The notes under the pieces are model-generated. The model searched no databases, was not told the origin of the DNA, and saw only the letters and a list, made by a program, of their open reading frames with translations. Shown here in pieces: positions 1 to 9,054 of a stretch of DNA of 56,364 bases. Source of the stretch: Hyphomicrobiales bacterium (GTDB lineage: Bacteria > Pseudomonadota > Alphaproteobacteria > Rhizobiales > Rhizobiaceae); the NCBI GenBank assembly GCA_003577315.1, contig QEVK01000025.1:1-56364 (forward strand), read 5' to 3'. The translations under genes were made by a program, and so were the position numbers. Each line of letters opens with the position of its first letter. Position 1 is the stretch's first letter.

Positions 1-108
1 CTGGTGGTCGCCGGCGAGCCGGTCAACGCCGAGGAGGCCAAGGCCGTCAAGCATCCGGGCAAGGCAAAGAACCACTTCGCCGCGCTCTTCGGCGATCTCA
101 CGCAGTAG
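1..108 (+). CDS. C-terminal fragment of an unidentified protein
   Basis: The reading frame is open from base 1 and ends with TAG at 106-108. Only the last 35 residues are visible (ending AALFGDLTQ). The segment is rich in Ala, Lys and Glu and shows no motif I can assign. It is oriented towards the small ORF at 279. It does not resemble RimM or TrmD, which often accompany rpsP. Confidence 0.55.
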   Translation: MVVAGEPVNAEEAKAVKHPGKAKNHFAALFGDLTQ

Positions 109-278
109 CCGCCGCGCGTCCGGGCGGACGCAAGGCAAGGCGGCACCCCCTCCCCGACCGGGCCCGCGCCCTTTCGCAATGCCGCGACCGGCCTTGCGGC
201 GCGGCGACGGCGGCCGGCGCGGACAGGCGCAAGGCGCGCCGCGCCGGGCGGGCGGGGATCGTTATCGGAGGAAGGCCG

Positions 279-455
279 ATGAAAGCGGACCCTGACGGCG
301 AACACGTGCTGCGCGCGGAATACGAGCGCTGCCACCCCGACGACACGTTCGAGGCGCTGAAGCGCCGCGCCGCCTTCTCGAAGGAGGACCGGCGTCTTCT
401 CGAGGACTGGCGCGCGGCGATCCGGGCGCGCATGGCGGCTCGCGCGAAAGGCTGA
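279..455 (+). CDS. small hypothetical protein, 58 aa
   Basis: ATG at 279 is preceded by a strong ribosome binding site (GGAGGAAG, spacing about 5). The 58-residue product is highly charged, starts MKADPDGEHV and is predicted helical (EALKRRAAFSKEDRRLLEDW), with no cysteine or membrane segment. A palindromic terminator follows about 30 bases after the stop. The ribosome binding site and charge pattern suggest it is translated. I do not recognise a family and assign no function. Confidence 0.6.
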   Translation: MKADPDGEHVLRAEYERCHPDDTFEALKRRAAFSKEDRRLLEDWRAAIRARMAARAKG

Positions 456-486
456 CGCGCAGGCCGGCACGAGGCCGGACAACGAA

Positions 487-520
487 ACGGCCCGGCGTTC
501 CCGCGGGAACGCCGGGCCGT
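487..520. terminator. perfect 34-bp palindrome, probable bidirectional terminator
   Basis: Two 17-base arms (ACGGCCCGGCGTTCCCG and its exact complement) form a perfect dyad between the convergent 58-aa ORF (+) and rpsP (-). A short T-rich tail follows on each strand (CGTCGTTT on plus, TTCGTT on minus). Position and symmetry fit a shared intrinsic terminator, though the T tracts are weak. Confidence 0.65.
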
Positions 521-601
521 CGTCGTTTCAGGGCGCGGAAAGGGCGCGCAGGCCGGGCGGGCACCCGCCCGCCCTCCAGGCCGCCCTCCGGCAGTGCCCG
601 A

Positions 602-1003
602 TCAGGAAGCGGCTTCTTCCGCGGCCGGGGCCTCGGCGGCGGCAGCCTCGGCGGCCTTGGCGGCTGCCTCTTCCTCGGCCTGCCTGGCGGCGGCCAGGCG
701 CTCCTGCGCCTTCTTGCCCGGCGTGCCCTTGGTCGGGTTCGAGCGCGCCTCGCGCGTGGTGAGGCCGGCATCGGCGAGGAAGCGGGCGACGCGGTCGGTC
801 GGCAGCGCGCCGTTGGACAGCCAGTGCTTGACGCGCTCCTCGTTGAGCTTCACGCGCTCGCCGTCCCTGGGCAGCATCGGGTTCCACGCGCCGAGCTGCT
901 CGATGAAGCGGCCGTCTCGCGGGCTGCGCACGTCGGCGACGACGACGTGATAGTAGGGGCGCTTCTTGGAGCCGGCGCGGGCAAGGCGGATTTTCAGAGC
1001 CAT
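602..1003 (-). CDS. rpsP: 30S ribosomal protein S16
   Basis: Small-subunit ribosomal protein of 133 residues. The canonical N-terminus [19 protein letters not shown] fixes the ATG at 1003, preceded by AGGAG; an upstream in-frame extension is rejected. S16 core features are present ([21 protein letters not shown]). The last 30 residues or so form an Ala/Glu-rich tail ([16 protein letters not shown]) typical of alphaproteobacterial S16. It lies 49 bases downstream of the chorismate mutase gene, probably in one transcript with ffh. The usual downstream partners rimM and trmD are absent; a terminator palindrome follows instead. Confidence 0.97.
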   Translation of the reverse strand: MALKIRLARAGSKKRPYYHVVVADVRSPRDGRFIEQLGAWNPMLPRDGERVKLNEERVKHWLSNGALPTDRVARFLADAGLTTREARSNPTKGTPGKKAQERLAAARQAEEEAAAKAAEAAAAEAPAAEEAAS

Positions 1004-1052
1004 TCGATTTTCTCCTGTCGGAATGTGCGTTTTTCTGTTTCGCGCCCGCGTC

Positions 1053-1394
1053 TCAGGAACGGCGGGCGACGAGATCGGCGTTCTTCTCTCCCGCCGCGAT
1101 CGCCTCATGGTGGCGGATGACGTGCGGGATGATGAAGCTCAGGTATTTTTCGGTGAAGTCGGGATTGAAGCGGGCATCCTGCGCCAGACGGCGGAGGCGC
1201 GCGATCTGCTCGGCCTCGCGGGTCAGGTCGGCCGGCGGCAGCTTGTGCTCGGCCTTGAGGCGGCTGACCGCCTCCGTGCAGCGGAAGCGCTCGGCCAGCA
1301 TGTAGATGATGGCCGCGTCGATGTTGTCGATCGAGGCCCTGAGGTCGGCCAGGAGCACGCGCGCGCGCTGAACGTCGTCGTTTTCGGTGGTCAT
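1053..1394 (-). CDS. chorismate mutase, AroQ class
   Basis: 113-residue all-helical protein matching the monofunctional AroQ-type chorismate mutase domain (chorismate to prephenate, Phe/Tyr pathway). The N-terminal helix pattern [24 protein letters not shown] has the I/L-D-N-I-D register of this family, followed by the R-x-x-K region ([12 protein letters not shown]), expected to bind substrate carboxylates. Ten bases separate it from the ffh stop, so it is almost certainly in the ffh-chorismate mutase-rpsP transcription unit, a linkage seen across Rhizobiales. No regulatory ACT domain is present. Confidence 0.9.
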   Translation of the reverse strand: MTTENDDVQRARVLLADLRASIDNIDAAIIYMLAERFRCTEAVSRLKAEHKLPPADLTREAEQIARLRRLAQDARFNPDFTEKYLSFIIPHVIRHHEAIAAGEKNADLVARRS

Positions 1395-1404
1395 CTGCGC
1401 TCCC

Positions 1405-2988
1405 TCACTTCTTCTTCGGGAAACCGGGCAGGCCGGGCAGTTTCGGCGCGCCGGGCAGGCCCGGCAGGCCGCCGAGGCCGGGCATGCCGCCCGGAAGGCC
1501 CTTGGGCATCCCTTGAGGCAGCCCGCCGCCGAAGCCGGCGGCCTCGGCCTGCTTCTGCAACGCCTCGAGCTGCCTGGGGTCCATCTTCGACAGGTCCGGC
1601 ATGCCGCCGCCCATGCCGCCGAGGCCGCCCAGCCCCATCTTCGACGCCAGCCCGCCCATGGCCGCGCGCATCATGCCGCCGCCCTTGCCCTTGCCGCCCA
1701 TGGCCTTCATCATGTCGGCCATCTGGCGGTGCATCTTCAGAAGCTTGTTGATCTGGGCCGCGTCGGTGCCCGAGCCGGCGGCGATGCGCTTCTTGCGGCT
1801 GTGCTTCAGGATGTCGGGGTTGGCGCGCTCGGCCCTGGTCATCGACTGGATGATGGCGATCTGGCGCGCGAACATCCTGTCGTCGAAGCCGGCGGCGGCC
1901 ATCTGGTCCTTCATCTTGCCCATGCCGGGCATCATGCCCATGATGCCGCCCATGCCGCCCATCTTCTGCATCTGGCGAAGCTGGTCGGCGAGGTCGTTCA
2001 GGTCGAACCTGCCCGACTGCATCTTCTTGGCCATCGCCGCGGCCTTCTCCGCGTCGATGGTCTCGGCCGCCTTCTCGACCAGGTTGACGATGTCGCCCAT
2101 GCCGAGGATGCGGTCGGCGATGCGCTTGGGGTGGAACTCCTCCAGCGCGTCCATCTTCTCGCCGGTGCCGATCAGCTTGACCGGCTTGCCGGTGACGGCG
2201 CGCATGGAAAGGGCGGCACCCCCGCGGCCGTCGCCGTCCATGCGGGTCAGCACCAGGCCGGTCAGGCCGACGCGCTCGTCGAAGTTGCGGGCGAGGTTGA
2301 CGGCGTCCTGGCCGGTCAGCGCATCGGCGACGAGCAGGATCTCGTGCGGGTTCGACGCGGCGCGGATCTCGGCCATCTCGGCCATCAGCGGCTCGTCGAT
2401 ATGGGTGCGGCCGGCGGTGTCGAGGATGACGACGTCGTGGCCGCCGAGCCTGCCCGCCTGGACGGCGCGGCGCGCGATCTCGACCGGGGTCTGGCCGGCG
2501 ACGACGGGCAGCGTGGCCACACCCGTCTGCTCGCCGAGCTGGCGAAGCTGCTCCTGCGCGGCGGGCCGGCGCGTGTCGAGCGAGGCCATCAGGACCTTCT
2601 TGCCCTGGCGCTCGCTCAGCCTTCTCGCGATCTTGGCGGTGGTGGTGGTCTTGCCCGAGCCCTGGAGGCCGACCATCATGACCACGACCGGGGCCGGGGC
2701 GTTCAAGTCGATGGTCTGGCCTTCCGCGCCCAGCATGGCGACCAGCTCGTCATGGACGATCTTGACCACCATCTGGCCGGGCTTGATCGACTTCAGCACC
2801 TCGGCGCCGACCGCCTTCTCGCGCACCTTGTCGACGAAGGAACGCACGACCTCGAGCGCCACGTCGGCCTCGATCAGCGCGCGGCGCACCTCGCGCAGCG
2901 CGGCCGCCACGTCGGCCTCCGAAAGCGCGCCGCGGCCGGTCAGGCCGTTGAGGATGGAGCCGAGGCGCTCCTGAAGCGACTCAAACAT
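1405..2988 (-). CDS. ffh: signal recognition particle protein Ffh (SRP54)
   Basis: 527-residue GTPase that binds 4.5S RNA and signal sequences and docks ribosomes to FtsY at the inner membrane. It has an N domain (1-90), a G domain with P-loop GLQGSGKTTT near residue 107, DTAGR near 190 and TRMDGDGRGG near 248, then a methionine-rich M domain (about 300-440). The C-terminal 85 residues are an unusual Gly/Met/Pro/Leu-rich low-complexity tail (repeats such as GGLPGLPGAPKLPG). Start is the ATG at 2988. An upstream short ORF overlaps this start by 8 bases and mimics its N-terminus, suggesting translational coupling. Confidence 0.98.
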   Translation of the reverse strand: MFESLQERLGSILNGLTGRGALSEADVAAALREVRRALIEADVALEVVRSFVDKVREKAVGAEVLKSIKPGQMVVKIVHDELVAMLGAEGQTIDLNAPAPVVVMMVGLQGSGKTTTTAKIARRLSERQGKKVLMASLDTRRPAAQEQLRQLGEQTGVATLPVVAGQTPVEIARRAVQAGRLGGHDVVILDTAGRTHIDEPLMAEMAEIRAASNPHEILLVADALTGQDAVNLARNFDERVGLTGLVLTRMDGDGRGGAALSMRAVTGKPVKLIGTGEKMDALEEFHPKRIADRILGMGDIVNLVEKAAETIDAEKAAAMAKKMQSGRFDLNDLADQLRQMQKMGGMGGIMGMMPGMGKMKDQMAAAGFDDRMFARQIAIIQSMTRAERANPDILKHSRKKRIAAGSGTDAAQINKLLKMHRQMADMMKAMGGKGKGGGMMRAAMGGLASKMGLGGLGGMGGGMPDLSKMDPRQLEALQKQAEAAGFGGGLPQGMPKGLPGGMPGLGGLPGLPGAPKLPGLPGFPKKK

Positions 2989-3088
2989 GCTTGCCCCCGC
3001 GGCACGAACACGCCCCGGCTTTCTTCATGTCCCTGTCGGGCCTGCGGCCCTCCACGCCTCCTGGGCGCTCCTGAAGTGGTTCAAACAT
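2981..3088 (-). CDS. upstream ORF overlapping the ffh start (35 aa)
   Basis: A 35-codon frame starts with ATG at 3088 and stops with TGA at 2983-2981, inside the ffh start region (ATGTTTGA overlap). Its first eight codons read MFEPLQER against MFESLQER in Ffh, and the DNA around both starts is alike (ATGTTTGA.cCrCTTCAGGAGCGC), so it looks like a partial tandem duplication of the ffh 5' end that has diverged downstream. It could act by termination-reinitiation, or be an evolutionary leftover. Expression is unproven. Confidence 0.4.
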   Translation of the reverse strand: MFEPLQERPGGVEGRRPDRDMKKAGACSCRGGKHV

Positions 3089-3137
3089 CCGCTTTTCCCG
3101 TTCCCTGCCGAAATCTGTCCGCCAGAGAGGTAATGGC

Positions 3138-3227
3138 TCAGCGCCGGGTTGCCAAACGCCAAAACCGAAAAGCACCCGGGGGCGCATCGCGCTGCCGGGT
3201 GTTGACCTCCGGGATCGTCGTCTCCAT
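3138..3227 (-). CDS. possible 29-aa leader peptide in the ffh leader
   Basis: An ATG at 3227 opens a 29-codon frame beginning METTIPEVNT and ending RFWRLATRR, stopping at 3138. It lies about 60 bases downstream of the predicted ffh promoter. Its middle codons form a GC hairpin followed by a T-rich run (see 3159-3201), the layout of an attenuation leader. No strong ribosome binding site is visible, so this is a candidate only. Confidence 0.25.
   Translation of the reverse strand: METTIPEVNTRQRDAPPGAFRFWRLATRR
3159..3201 (-). promoter_or_regulatory. terminator/attenuator-like hairpin in the ffh leader
   Basis: On the minus strand CACCCGG (3201-3195) pairs with CCGGGTG (3179-3173) across a 15-base loop that can itself fold (GCGCGATGCGC). 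CTTTTCGGTTTTGG follows. It lies between the predicted promoter and ffh, so it could terminate or pause a short transcript of about 120 nt. Confidence 0.4.
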
Positions 3228-3287
3228 CGTGGGACGCGCCCCGGTCGGTTGCTCGGAGTTGGCACTCGTCGCTGGATTTCCGGCCGC

Positions 3288-3316
3288 TCTAGACAGGAAA
3301 ATCAAGCCGGAGTCAA
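3288..3316 (-). promoter_or_regulatory. predicted promoter for ffh operon
   Basis: Minus-strand CTTGACT (-35, 3317-3311) is separated by exactly 17 bases from TCTAGA (-10, 3293-3288). The -35 matches the alphaproteobacterial housekeeping consensus CTTGAC. This would give a leader of about 290 nt before ffh. Confidence 0.5.
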
Positions 3317-3528
3317 GCGCGGGCGGCCCTGCGCCATGACATCGACATCTTCGCCGGCCAAGCCGACCCTCGCCGGTAAGGCTCCGGAAACGGAACCGCG
3401 CTATGTCCATGGCGGGCGCGGCCGGGCATGCCGGGAGCGGATCAACCTTTCGTCAGGCGGGTGACAAGGCGGCCCGCGATTGGCAGACTTCCGCCCCGCG
3501 AGGCGGAATCGGCAACGAGGAGACGGGA

Positions 3529-4320
3529 ATGGCAGCAGGTTTGAGGGGCGGGATCGTCGGCGCGGCGCTGGTGGCGCTCTGCCTGTCGGGCGGCGCGGCG
3601 CAGGCGGCCAGGTGCGGCGACACCGGCGCGGGCTTCGAGGCATGGAAGGCCGAGTTCGCCAACCAGGCCAAGGCCGCCGGCGTCAAGAACAAGGGCCTTT
3701 CGGCGCTGGCGCGGTCGCAATACGCCACGGCGACCATCAAGGCCGACCGCGCCGTCAAGAAGGCGTTCAGCGGCTCGGTGGAGTCCTTCATGCAGCGCCG
3801 GGGCGCCGCCACGATCATCTCCAAGGGCCGCTCGCTGAAGAAGACGAACGCGGCGCTCTTCAACCAGATCGAGCGCACCTACGGCGTGCCGCCCGGGGTA
3901 CTGCTGGCCATCTGGGGCATGGAGACGGGCTTCGGCTCCTACATGGGCAAGCAGAACACGGTCTCGGCCATCGTCACGCTCGCCTACGATTGCCGTCGCC
4001 CCGACTTCTTCACGCCGCATGCGATCGCCGCGCTGAAGCTGATCGACAGCGGCGCGCTGGACGCGGGCTCGGTCGGCGCGATGCACGGCGAGATCGGCCA
4101 CACCCAGTTCCTGCCCGGAAACGTGCTGAAATTCGGCGTCGGCAACAAGAACCTGCGCGACCGCGAGACGGCGCTGGCTTCCACGGCCAATTTCCTCAGG
4201 GGCCACGGCTGGAAGCCGGGAGCGAGCTACGAGGCCAATATGGGCGCCATCGCGGGCTGGAACTCGGCCCGCGTCTACCAGCAGGCCATCGCCATCATCG
4301 CCCGCGAGATCGACAAGTAG
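3529..4320 (+). CDS. lytic murein transglycosylase, MltB family, secreted
   Basis: 263 residues from the ATG at 3529, preceded by GAGGAG. It has a signal peptide (residues 1-25, hydrophobic IVGAALVALCLSGGAAQA) followed by an MltB/SltB3-type domain that cleaves peptidoglycan in the periplasm with formation of 1,6-anhydro-MurNAc. The catalytic Glu is in AIWGMETGFGSYMG (around residue 130), and GHTQFLP is the second family motif. About 260 residues is the short MltB form common in alphaproteobacteria, lacking the peptidoglycan-binding domain. It is a single-gene unit with a strong terminator directly after it. Confidence 0.92.
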   Translation: MAAGLRGGIVGAALVALCLSGGAAQAARCGDTGAGFEAWKAEFANQAKAAGVKNKGLSALARSQYATATIKADRAVKKAFSGSVESFMQRRGAATIISKGRSLKKTNAALFNQIERTYGVPPGVLLAIWGMETGFGSYMGKQNTVSAIVTLAYDCRRPDFFTPHAIAALKLIDSGALDAGSVGAMHGEIGHTQFLPGNVLKFGVGNKNLRDRETALASTANFLRGHGWKPGASYEANMGAIAGWNSARVYQQAIAIIAREIDK

Positions 4321-4346
4321 GGCAGGCCCCAGCGCGAGACGAAGAA

Positions 4347-4372
4347 GGGCGGCCGCGCGGCCGCCCTTTTTT
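4347..4372 (+). terminator. intrinsic terminator after the transglycosylase gene
   Basis: A perfect stem GGGCGGCCGC/GCGGCCGCCC (4347-4366) is followed by TTTTTT (4367-4372). It lies between convergent genes and could also slow argG transcripts on the minus strand, where the tail is CTTCTTCG. Confidence 0.9.
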
Positions 4373-4394
4373 CGTGCCCGGCGGCCCGTGGCGA

Positions 4395-5618
4395 TCAGCC
4401 CTTGCGCTTCCTCGACGCCAGCGTGCGCAGCCTGAGCGCGTTCAGCCGGATGAAGCCCTCGGCATCCTTCTGGTCGTAGGCGCCGCGGTCGTCCTCGAAG
4501 GTGACGAGCGCGTCGGAATAGAGCGATTTCGGCGAGCGGCGGCCGGTGACGATGACGTTGCCCTTGTAGAGCTTCAGCCGCACCTCGCCCTCGACCTCCT
4601 CCTGGCTCTTGTCGATCAGCGCCTGGAGCATCTCGCGCTCGGGCGAGAACCAGAAGCCGTTGTAGATCAGCTCGGCATAGCGCGGCATCAGCTCGTCCTT
4701 GAGATGCGCGGCGCCGCGGTCGAGCGTGATCGACTCGATGGCGCGGTGCGCGGCGAGCAGGATCGTGCCGCCGGGCGTCTCGTAGACGCCGCGCGACTTC
4801 ATGCCGACGAAGCGGTTCTCGACCAGGTCGATGCGGCCGATGCCGTTGTCGCGGCCGAGGTCGTTGAGCGCGGCGAGCAGGGTCGCCGGCGACATCTCCT
4901 TGCCGTCGATGGCGACCGCGTCGCCCTTGCGGAACGCGATCACGATCTCGGTCGCCCTGTCGGGTGCGTCCATCGGCGAGATGGTGCGCATGTGGACATA
5001 TTCCGGCGGCTCCTGCCACGGGTCCTCCAGCACCTTTCCTTCCGAGGAGGAGTGCAGCAGGTTGGCGTCGACCGAGAACGGGGCCTCGCCCTTCTTGTCC
5101 TTGGCGACCGGGATCTGGTGCTTCTCGGCGAAGTCGAGCAGGTCGGTGCGCGACTTGAAATCCCAGTCGCGCCACGGCGCGATCACCTTGATGTCGGGGT
5201 TGAGCGCATAGGCCGACAGCTCGAAGCGGACCTGGTCGTTGCCCTTGCCGGTCGCGCCGTGGGCAATCGCGTCGGCGCCGGTCTCGGCGGCGATCTCGAC
5301 CAGGCGCTTGGAGATCAGCGGCCGGGCGATCGAGGTGCCGAGCAGGTAGATGCCCTCATATTGCGCGTTGGCGCGGAACATCGGGAAGACGAAGTCGCGC
5401 ACGAACTCCTCGCGCACGTCCTCGATGTAGATTTCCTTGATGCCGAGCATCTCGGCCTTCTGGCGCGCCGGCTCCAGCTCGCCGCCCTGGCCGAGATCGG
5501 CGGTGAAGGTGACGACCTCGGCGCCGAGCTCGGTCTGCAGCCACTTCAGGATGATCGAGGTATCCAGCCCGCCCGAATAGGCAAGCACCACCTTCTTGAC
5601 GTCTTTCCACTTGGCCAT
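4395..5618 (-). CDS. argG: argininosuccinate synthase
   Basis: 407 residues. Catalyses ATP-dependent condensation of citrulline and aspartate to argininosuccinate in arginine synthesis. The N-terminal ATP-PPase loop AYSGGLDTS is at residues 12-20, followed by [13 protein letters not shown] and the citrulline/aspartate-binding segments. The start ATG at 5618 ([10 protein letters not shown]) is chosen because homologues begin here; the frame is open much further upstream without homology. It is monocistronic and converges on the transglycosylase gene. Full length, no anomalies. Confidence 0.98.
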   Translation of the reverse strand: MAKWKDVKKVVLAYSGGLDTSIILKWLQTELGAEVVTFTADLGQGGELEPARQKAEMLGIKEIYIEDVREEFVRDFVFPMFRANAQYEGIYLLGTSIARPLISKRLVEIAAETGADAIAHGATGKGNDQVRFELSAYALNPDIKVIAPWRDWDFKSRTDLLDFAEKHQIPVAKDKKGEAPFSVDANLLHSSSEGKVLEDPWQEPPEYVHMRTISPMDAPDRATEIVIAFRKGDAVAIDGKEMSPATLLAALNDLGRDNGIGRIDLVENRFVGMKSRGVYETPGGTILLAAHRAIESITLDRGAAHLKDELMPRYAELIYNGFWFSPEREMLQALIDKSQEEVEGEVRLKLYKGNVIVTGRRSPKSLYSDALVTFEDDRGAYDQKDAEGFIRLNALRLRTLASRKRKG

Positions 5619-5828
5619 GATGTCCCCGCTTCGCGCCGGCGGCGCTGCCGCTTGTCTGATCGGCGGCCGTTTTAGCAGGAATGCCGCGCCGGGCAAGGGA
5701 GTTCGCCCGCGGCCGCCGCGCTCGCCGGTTTGTGAAGCCGGCCGGCCTTGCCCGCGCCGCGCCGGACGGTAGGATCGAAGCCGATTGCCGCGCCGATTCA
5801 ATGCCATACCGAATTCGAGGGGAAACGC

Positions 5829-6854
5829 TTGCCGACAGCTTCCGCCAGAGCGCCGCGCCGAAGGGACGCGGATCGTCCTTTCCCGCCGCTGCGGCGGACA
5901 GCCGCCGGCCTCGCCGCAACCGGCCTCGCCCCCATCGCCCTCGCCCCCATCGCCCTGGCCGCGGCCATCCTCGCCGCGCCGCAGGCGGCGGCCCAGAACG
6001 CGGACCGCTGGGCGGCGGACGAGACGCAGGCGCGCGCCGTCCTTCCCGCGCCGCGCGGCGAGACGAGGGTGACGGGCGCGGCCCTTTCCTGCGCGGCGCA
6101 GCGCTGGCGCCTCGATGTCGAGACCGCCGGGGGAACCGCGCCCGGCGACGGAGCCGCCGCGCTCGAAGTGGACGCGCGCGCCTTCGCGCTGAGGCCGGCG
6201 CGGGACGCCGGGGGGCTGGCCTTCGCCGTGCCGCGCGCGGCGATCGAGCCGCTGAAGGACGGGCTGCGGCTCAGGCTCTCCTTCTCCGGCGACCTTCAGG
6301 CCGCGCTCGGCGACGCCGCCTTCTCGCTGCGCGGCTCGAAGCTGGCGATCTCGGCGGCGCAGGAGCGCTGCACGCTGCGCGACATGTCGGCCTACACGCC
6401 GGTGACGTTCACGCCCTACTCCTCCTACATGAATCTCGGCCGCGAACTGCGCCGGGACGACATCGCCGCCTTCCGGCTCTCGACCGCCTCCGAGCCGCAG
6501 CTCGCCGTGGCGATGGCCGAGTTCGACGGCGGGCGGCGCGTGCTGTTCACGAGGCTGTGCGGCTCGTCCTGGTATTACGGCGCCTCGGGCTGCAACATCA
6601 CCGGCTTCGCCCCGCGCCCGGACGGCGGCGAGGGCTGGAACGCGGTCTACGACACCGAGAGCGTCCACCTCTACATCGACGCCGGCGCCGCGACCGACGG
6701 CTGGCCGGACCTCGTCACCCTGCCGGTGCGCGGCGTCGGCGCCGGCCTGATCTGGCGCTGGGACGGCAAGGGCTATGCGCTCAAGGGCGAGCTGCCCGAG
6801 GAGCCGGACGAGGAGCCGGACGAGGAGGCCCCGCCCGCGACGGCGCGGGACTGA
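5829..6854 (+). CDS. hypothetical exported protein
   Basis: I do not recognise the family. TTG at 5829 is preferred because GAGGGGAA lies five bases upstream; an ATG at 5748 has no comparable site. From the TTG the product is 341 residues: an Arg-rich n-region ([14 protein letters not shown]), a long hydrophobic segment ([21 protein letters not shown]) and an AQA-type cleavage site. The mature part carries four cysteines ([22 protein letters not shown]), suggesting disulfides in the periplasm. The C-terminus holds an acidic repeat ([10 protein letters not shown]). It lies between divergent argG and a LysE gene. Confidence 0.65.
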   Translation: MPTASARAPRRRDADRPFPPLRRTAAGLAATGLAPIALAPIALAAAILAAPQAAAQNADRWAADETQARAVLPAPRGETRVTGAALSCAAQRWRLDVETAGGTAPGDGAAALEVDARAFALRPARDAGGLAFAVPRAAIEPLKDGLRLRLSFSGDLQAALGDAAFSLRGSKLAISAAQERCTLRDMSAYTPVTFTPYSSYMNLGRELRRDDIAAFRLSTASEPQLAVAMAEFDGGRRVLFTRLCGSSWYYGASGCNITGFAPRPDGGEGWNAVYDTESVHLYIDAGAATDGWPDLVTLPVRGVGAGLIWRWDGKGYALKGELPEEPDEEPDEEAPPATARD

Positions 6855-6963
6855 AGCGCGGACCGCCGCCCGCGAGGCGCGCGCGAAGCCTCTCGCGCGC
6901 GCCTCGCGGATGCGGTATGAATCCCGCGTTTTCCAGCCGGCAGCATGTCCCGGAAGCCCGTCC

Positions 6964-7614
6964 ATGACCCTCGCCAACGCCGTTCCCGAGCTTTCCGTGA
7001 TCCTCCAGTTTGCGGCGGCGGTGTTCGTCATCGCGATCACGCCCGGCCCCGACATGACGCTGTTCGTCGGCCGGGCGCTGAGCCAGGGCCGCGCCGCCGG
7101 CCTTGCCTGCATGAGCGGGGCGATGACCGGCATCCTGATCCACACGCTGCTGGTTTCGCTCGGCCTGTCGGCGCTGATCGTGGCCTCGCCGCAAGCCTTT
7201 CTCGCGCTCAAGGTGGTGGGCGCCGGCTATCTCATCTTCCTCGCCTTCCAGGCGATCCGCCACGGCTCGGCCTTCTCGCCCGACGCCAGGCCGCAGAAGC
7301 GCCGCCCGTTCTTCCGCAACTGGGCGATGGGGCTGACGATCAACCTGCTCAACCCGAAGATCGTGCTGTTCTTCATGACCTTCCTGCCGCAGTTCGTGTC
7401 GGCCGCCGACCCCTACGCGCCGCAGAAGCTGCTCTTCCTCGGCCTGCTGTTCATCCCGCTTTCGCTGCCGGTGACGGTGCCGATGGTGCTGGCCGCCGAC
7501 GGCTTCTCGGCCATGCTGAAGCGCGCGCCCCGCATCATGCGCTTGACCGACTATCTGTTCGCGGGCGTGTTCTCCGCCTTCGCCCTCAAGATCCTCGGCG
7601 CCTCGGCGCGGTAG
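6964..7614 (+). CDS. LysE/RhtB family amino-acid exporter
   Basis: 216 residues, an inner-membrane protein with about six membrane helices. The family signature [18 protein letters not shown] is near residue 27, and the central [18 protein letters not shown] matches LysE/RhtB exporters, which export amino acids or related small metabolites. Start ATG at 6964. Substrate cannot be inferred from sequence. It converges on rlmN with a 66-base gap. Confidence 0.92.
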   Translation: MTLANAVPELSVILQFAAAVFVIAITPGPDMTLFVGRALSQGRAAGLACMSGAMTGILIHTLLVSLGLSALIVASPQAFLALKVVGAGYLIFLAFQAIRHGSAFSPDARPQKRRPFFRNWAMGLTINLLNPKIVLFFMTFLPQFVSAADPYAPQKLLFLGLLFIPLSLPVTVPMVLAADGFSAMLKRAPRIMRLTDYLFAGVFSAFALKILGASAR

Positions 7615-7680
7615 CGCCGCCCGGTCAGGCGACTTGCGCCAACGCCGCGACGAGCAGGACGGTCGCGGCGCGCCTGCGGC

Positions 7681-8931
7681 TCACGCCTCGCCGTGCCCGG
7701 CGATCATCATCGCTTCCAGCGCCAGCCGGTCGGCCTTGCGCATGCGCTCCGATTCCGACTTCAGCTGGCCGCAGGCGGCGAGGATGTCGCGGCCGCGCGG
7801 GGTGCGGATCGGCGAGGCGTAGCCGGCATTGTTGATGGTGTCGGCGAAGCGCTCGATCGTCTCCCAGTCCGAGCACTGGTAGTTGGTGCCGGGCCACGGG
7901 TTGAACGGGATCAGGTTGATCTTGGCGGGGATGCCCTTCAGGAGCCGCACCAGCTCCTTCGCGTCGTCGAGGCTGTCGTTGACGTCCTTGAGCATGACAT
8001 ATTCGAAGGTGATGCGGCGCGCGTTCGACAGGCCGGGATAGCGCCGGCAGGCGTCCATCAGCGCGGCGAGCGGGTACTTTTTGTTGATCGGCACCAGCAT
8101 GTCGCGCAGGTCGTCGCGCACGGCGTGCAGCGAGATCGCCAGCATGACGCCGATCTCCTCGCCGGTGCGGAATATCTCGGGCACGACGCCGGAGGTCGAC
8201 AGCGTGATGCGGCGCTTCGACAGCGACAGGCCGTCGCCGTCGGAGGCGATCAGCAGCGCCTTCTTGACGTTGTCGAAATTGTAGAGCGGCTCGCCCATGC
8301 CCATCATGACGATGTTGGAGACCTTGCGGCCCTCGGCCGGGACGATCACGCTGCCATTCCTGCTTGACAAATCGGGCGTGTCGGCGTCGGGGAAGTCGCC
8401 GAGCCGGTCGCGCGCGGTCATGAGCTGGGCGAGGATCTCCTCGGCCGTCAGGTTGCGCACCAGCTTCTGGGTGCCGGTGTGGCAGAACGAGCAGGTGAGC
8501 GTGCAGCCGACCTGGCTGGAGATGCACAGCGTGCCGCGCCCCTCCTCGGGGATGTAGACGGTCTCGATCTCGACGGGCCTGCCCGCCCCCCGCGCGGGAA
8601 AGCGGAACAGCCACTTGCGGGTGCCGTCCTGCGAGATCTGCTCCTCCACCACCTGCGGCCGCGCGATGGTGAAGTGGCGGTCGAGCGCGGCGCGCAGCTC
8701 CTTGGAGATGTTGCGCATCTGCGAGAAATCGGAGACGCCGCGCACGTAGAGCCAGTGCCAGAGCTGCTGCACGCGCATGCGGCGCTGGCGCTCCGGCACG
8801 CCGGCGAGGCCCAGCGCCTCGGCCATCTCCTGCCGGTCCATGCCGATCAGCGACGGCTTCTCGGCCGCGCGCGCGCCAGCGGCGAGCGCGGCGCGCGTGT
8901 CAGGTTGGGTCAGGTCGAGCGAAAGCGTCAT
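7681..8931 (-). CDS. rlmN: 23S rRNA/tRNA adenine-C2 methyltransferase RlmN
   Basis: 416-residue radical-SAM enzyme methylating C2 of A2503 in 23S rRNA and A37 in some tRNAs. The [4Fe-4S] motif CTLTCSFC is central. The methylation-cycle cysteines fit the family: one in NYQCSDW near the C-terminus and the radical-SAM cluster. [14 protein letters not shown] and the [21 protein letters not shown] segments are characteristic. Start ATG at 8931 ([11 protein letters not shown]); an in-frame ATG 42 bases upstream is less likely. Single gene. Confidence 0.96.
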   Translation of the reverse strand: MTLSLDLTQPDTRAALAAGARAAEKPSLIGMDRQEMAEALGLAGVPERQRRMRVQQLWHWLYVRGVSDFSQMRNISKELRAALDRHFTIARPQVVEEQISQDGTRKWLFRFPARGAGRPVEIETVYIPEEGRGTLCISSQVGCTLTCSFCHTGTQKLVRNLTAEEILAQLMTARDRLGDFPDADTPDLSSRNGSVIVPAEGRKVSNIVMMGMGEPLYNFDNVKKALLIASDGDGLSLSKRRITLSTSGVVPEIFRTGEEIGVMLAISLHAVRDDLRDMLVPINKKYPLAALMDACRRYPGLSNARRITFEYVMLKDVNDSLDDAKELVRLLKGIPAKINLIPFNPWPGTNYQCSDWETIERFADTINNAGYASPIRTPRGRDILAACGQLKSESERMRKADRLALEAMMIAGHGEA

Positions 8932-9054
8932 CGTCGGGCAAGGCTGGTTGCGGCCGGCGCCACGCGCCGGCAATTGCGCCGCTGATAGCAGAACGGGGCC
9001 GCTTCGTCACCGCCCCGTCGCGATCCGCCTCGCCAGCGCCGCCACCGGCAGGTC

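Noticed and set aside
1387..3339. 650-codon plus-strand frame over ffh
   Set aside because: Composition is the mirror of ffh (His/Ala/Gly/Leu-rich); no ribosome binding site and no domain.
7625..7684. Tiny minus-strand ORF beginning GTG, overlapping the rlmN stop ([19 protein letters not shown])
   Set aside because: Only 19 codons, no ribosome binding site of its own, and easily explained as chance after the stop.
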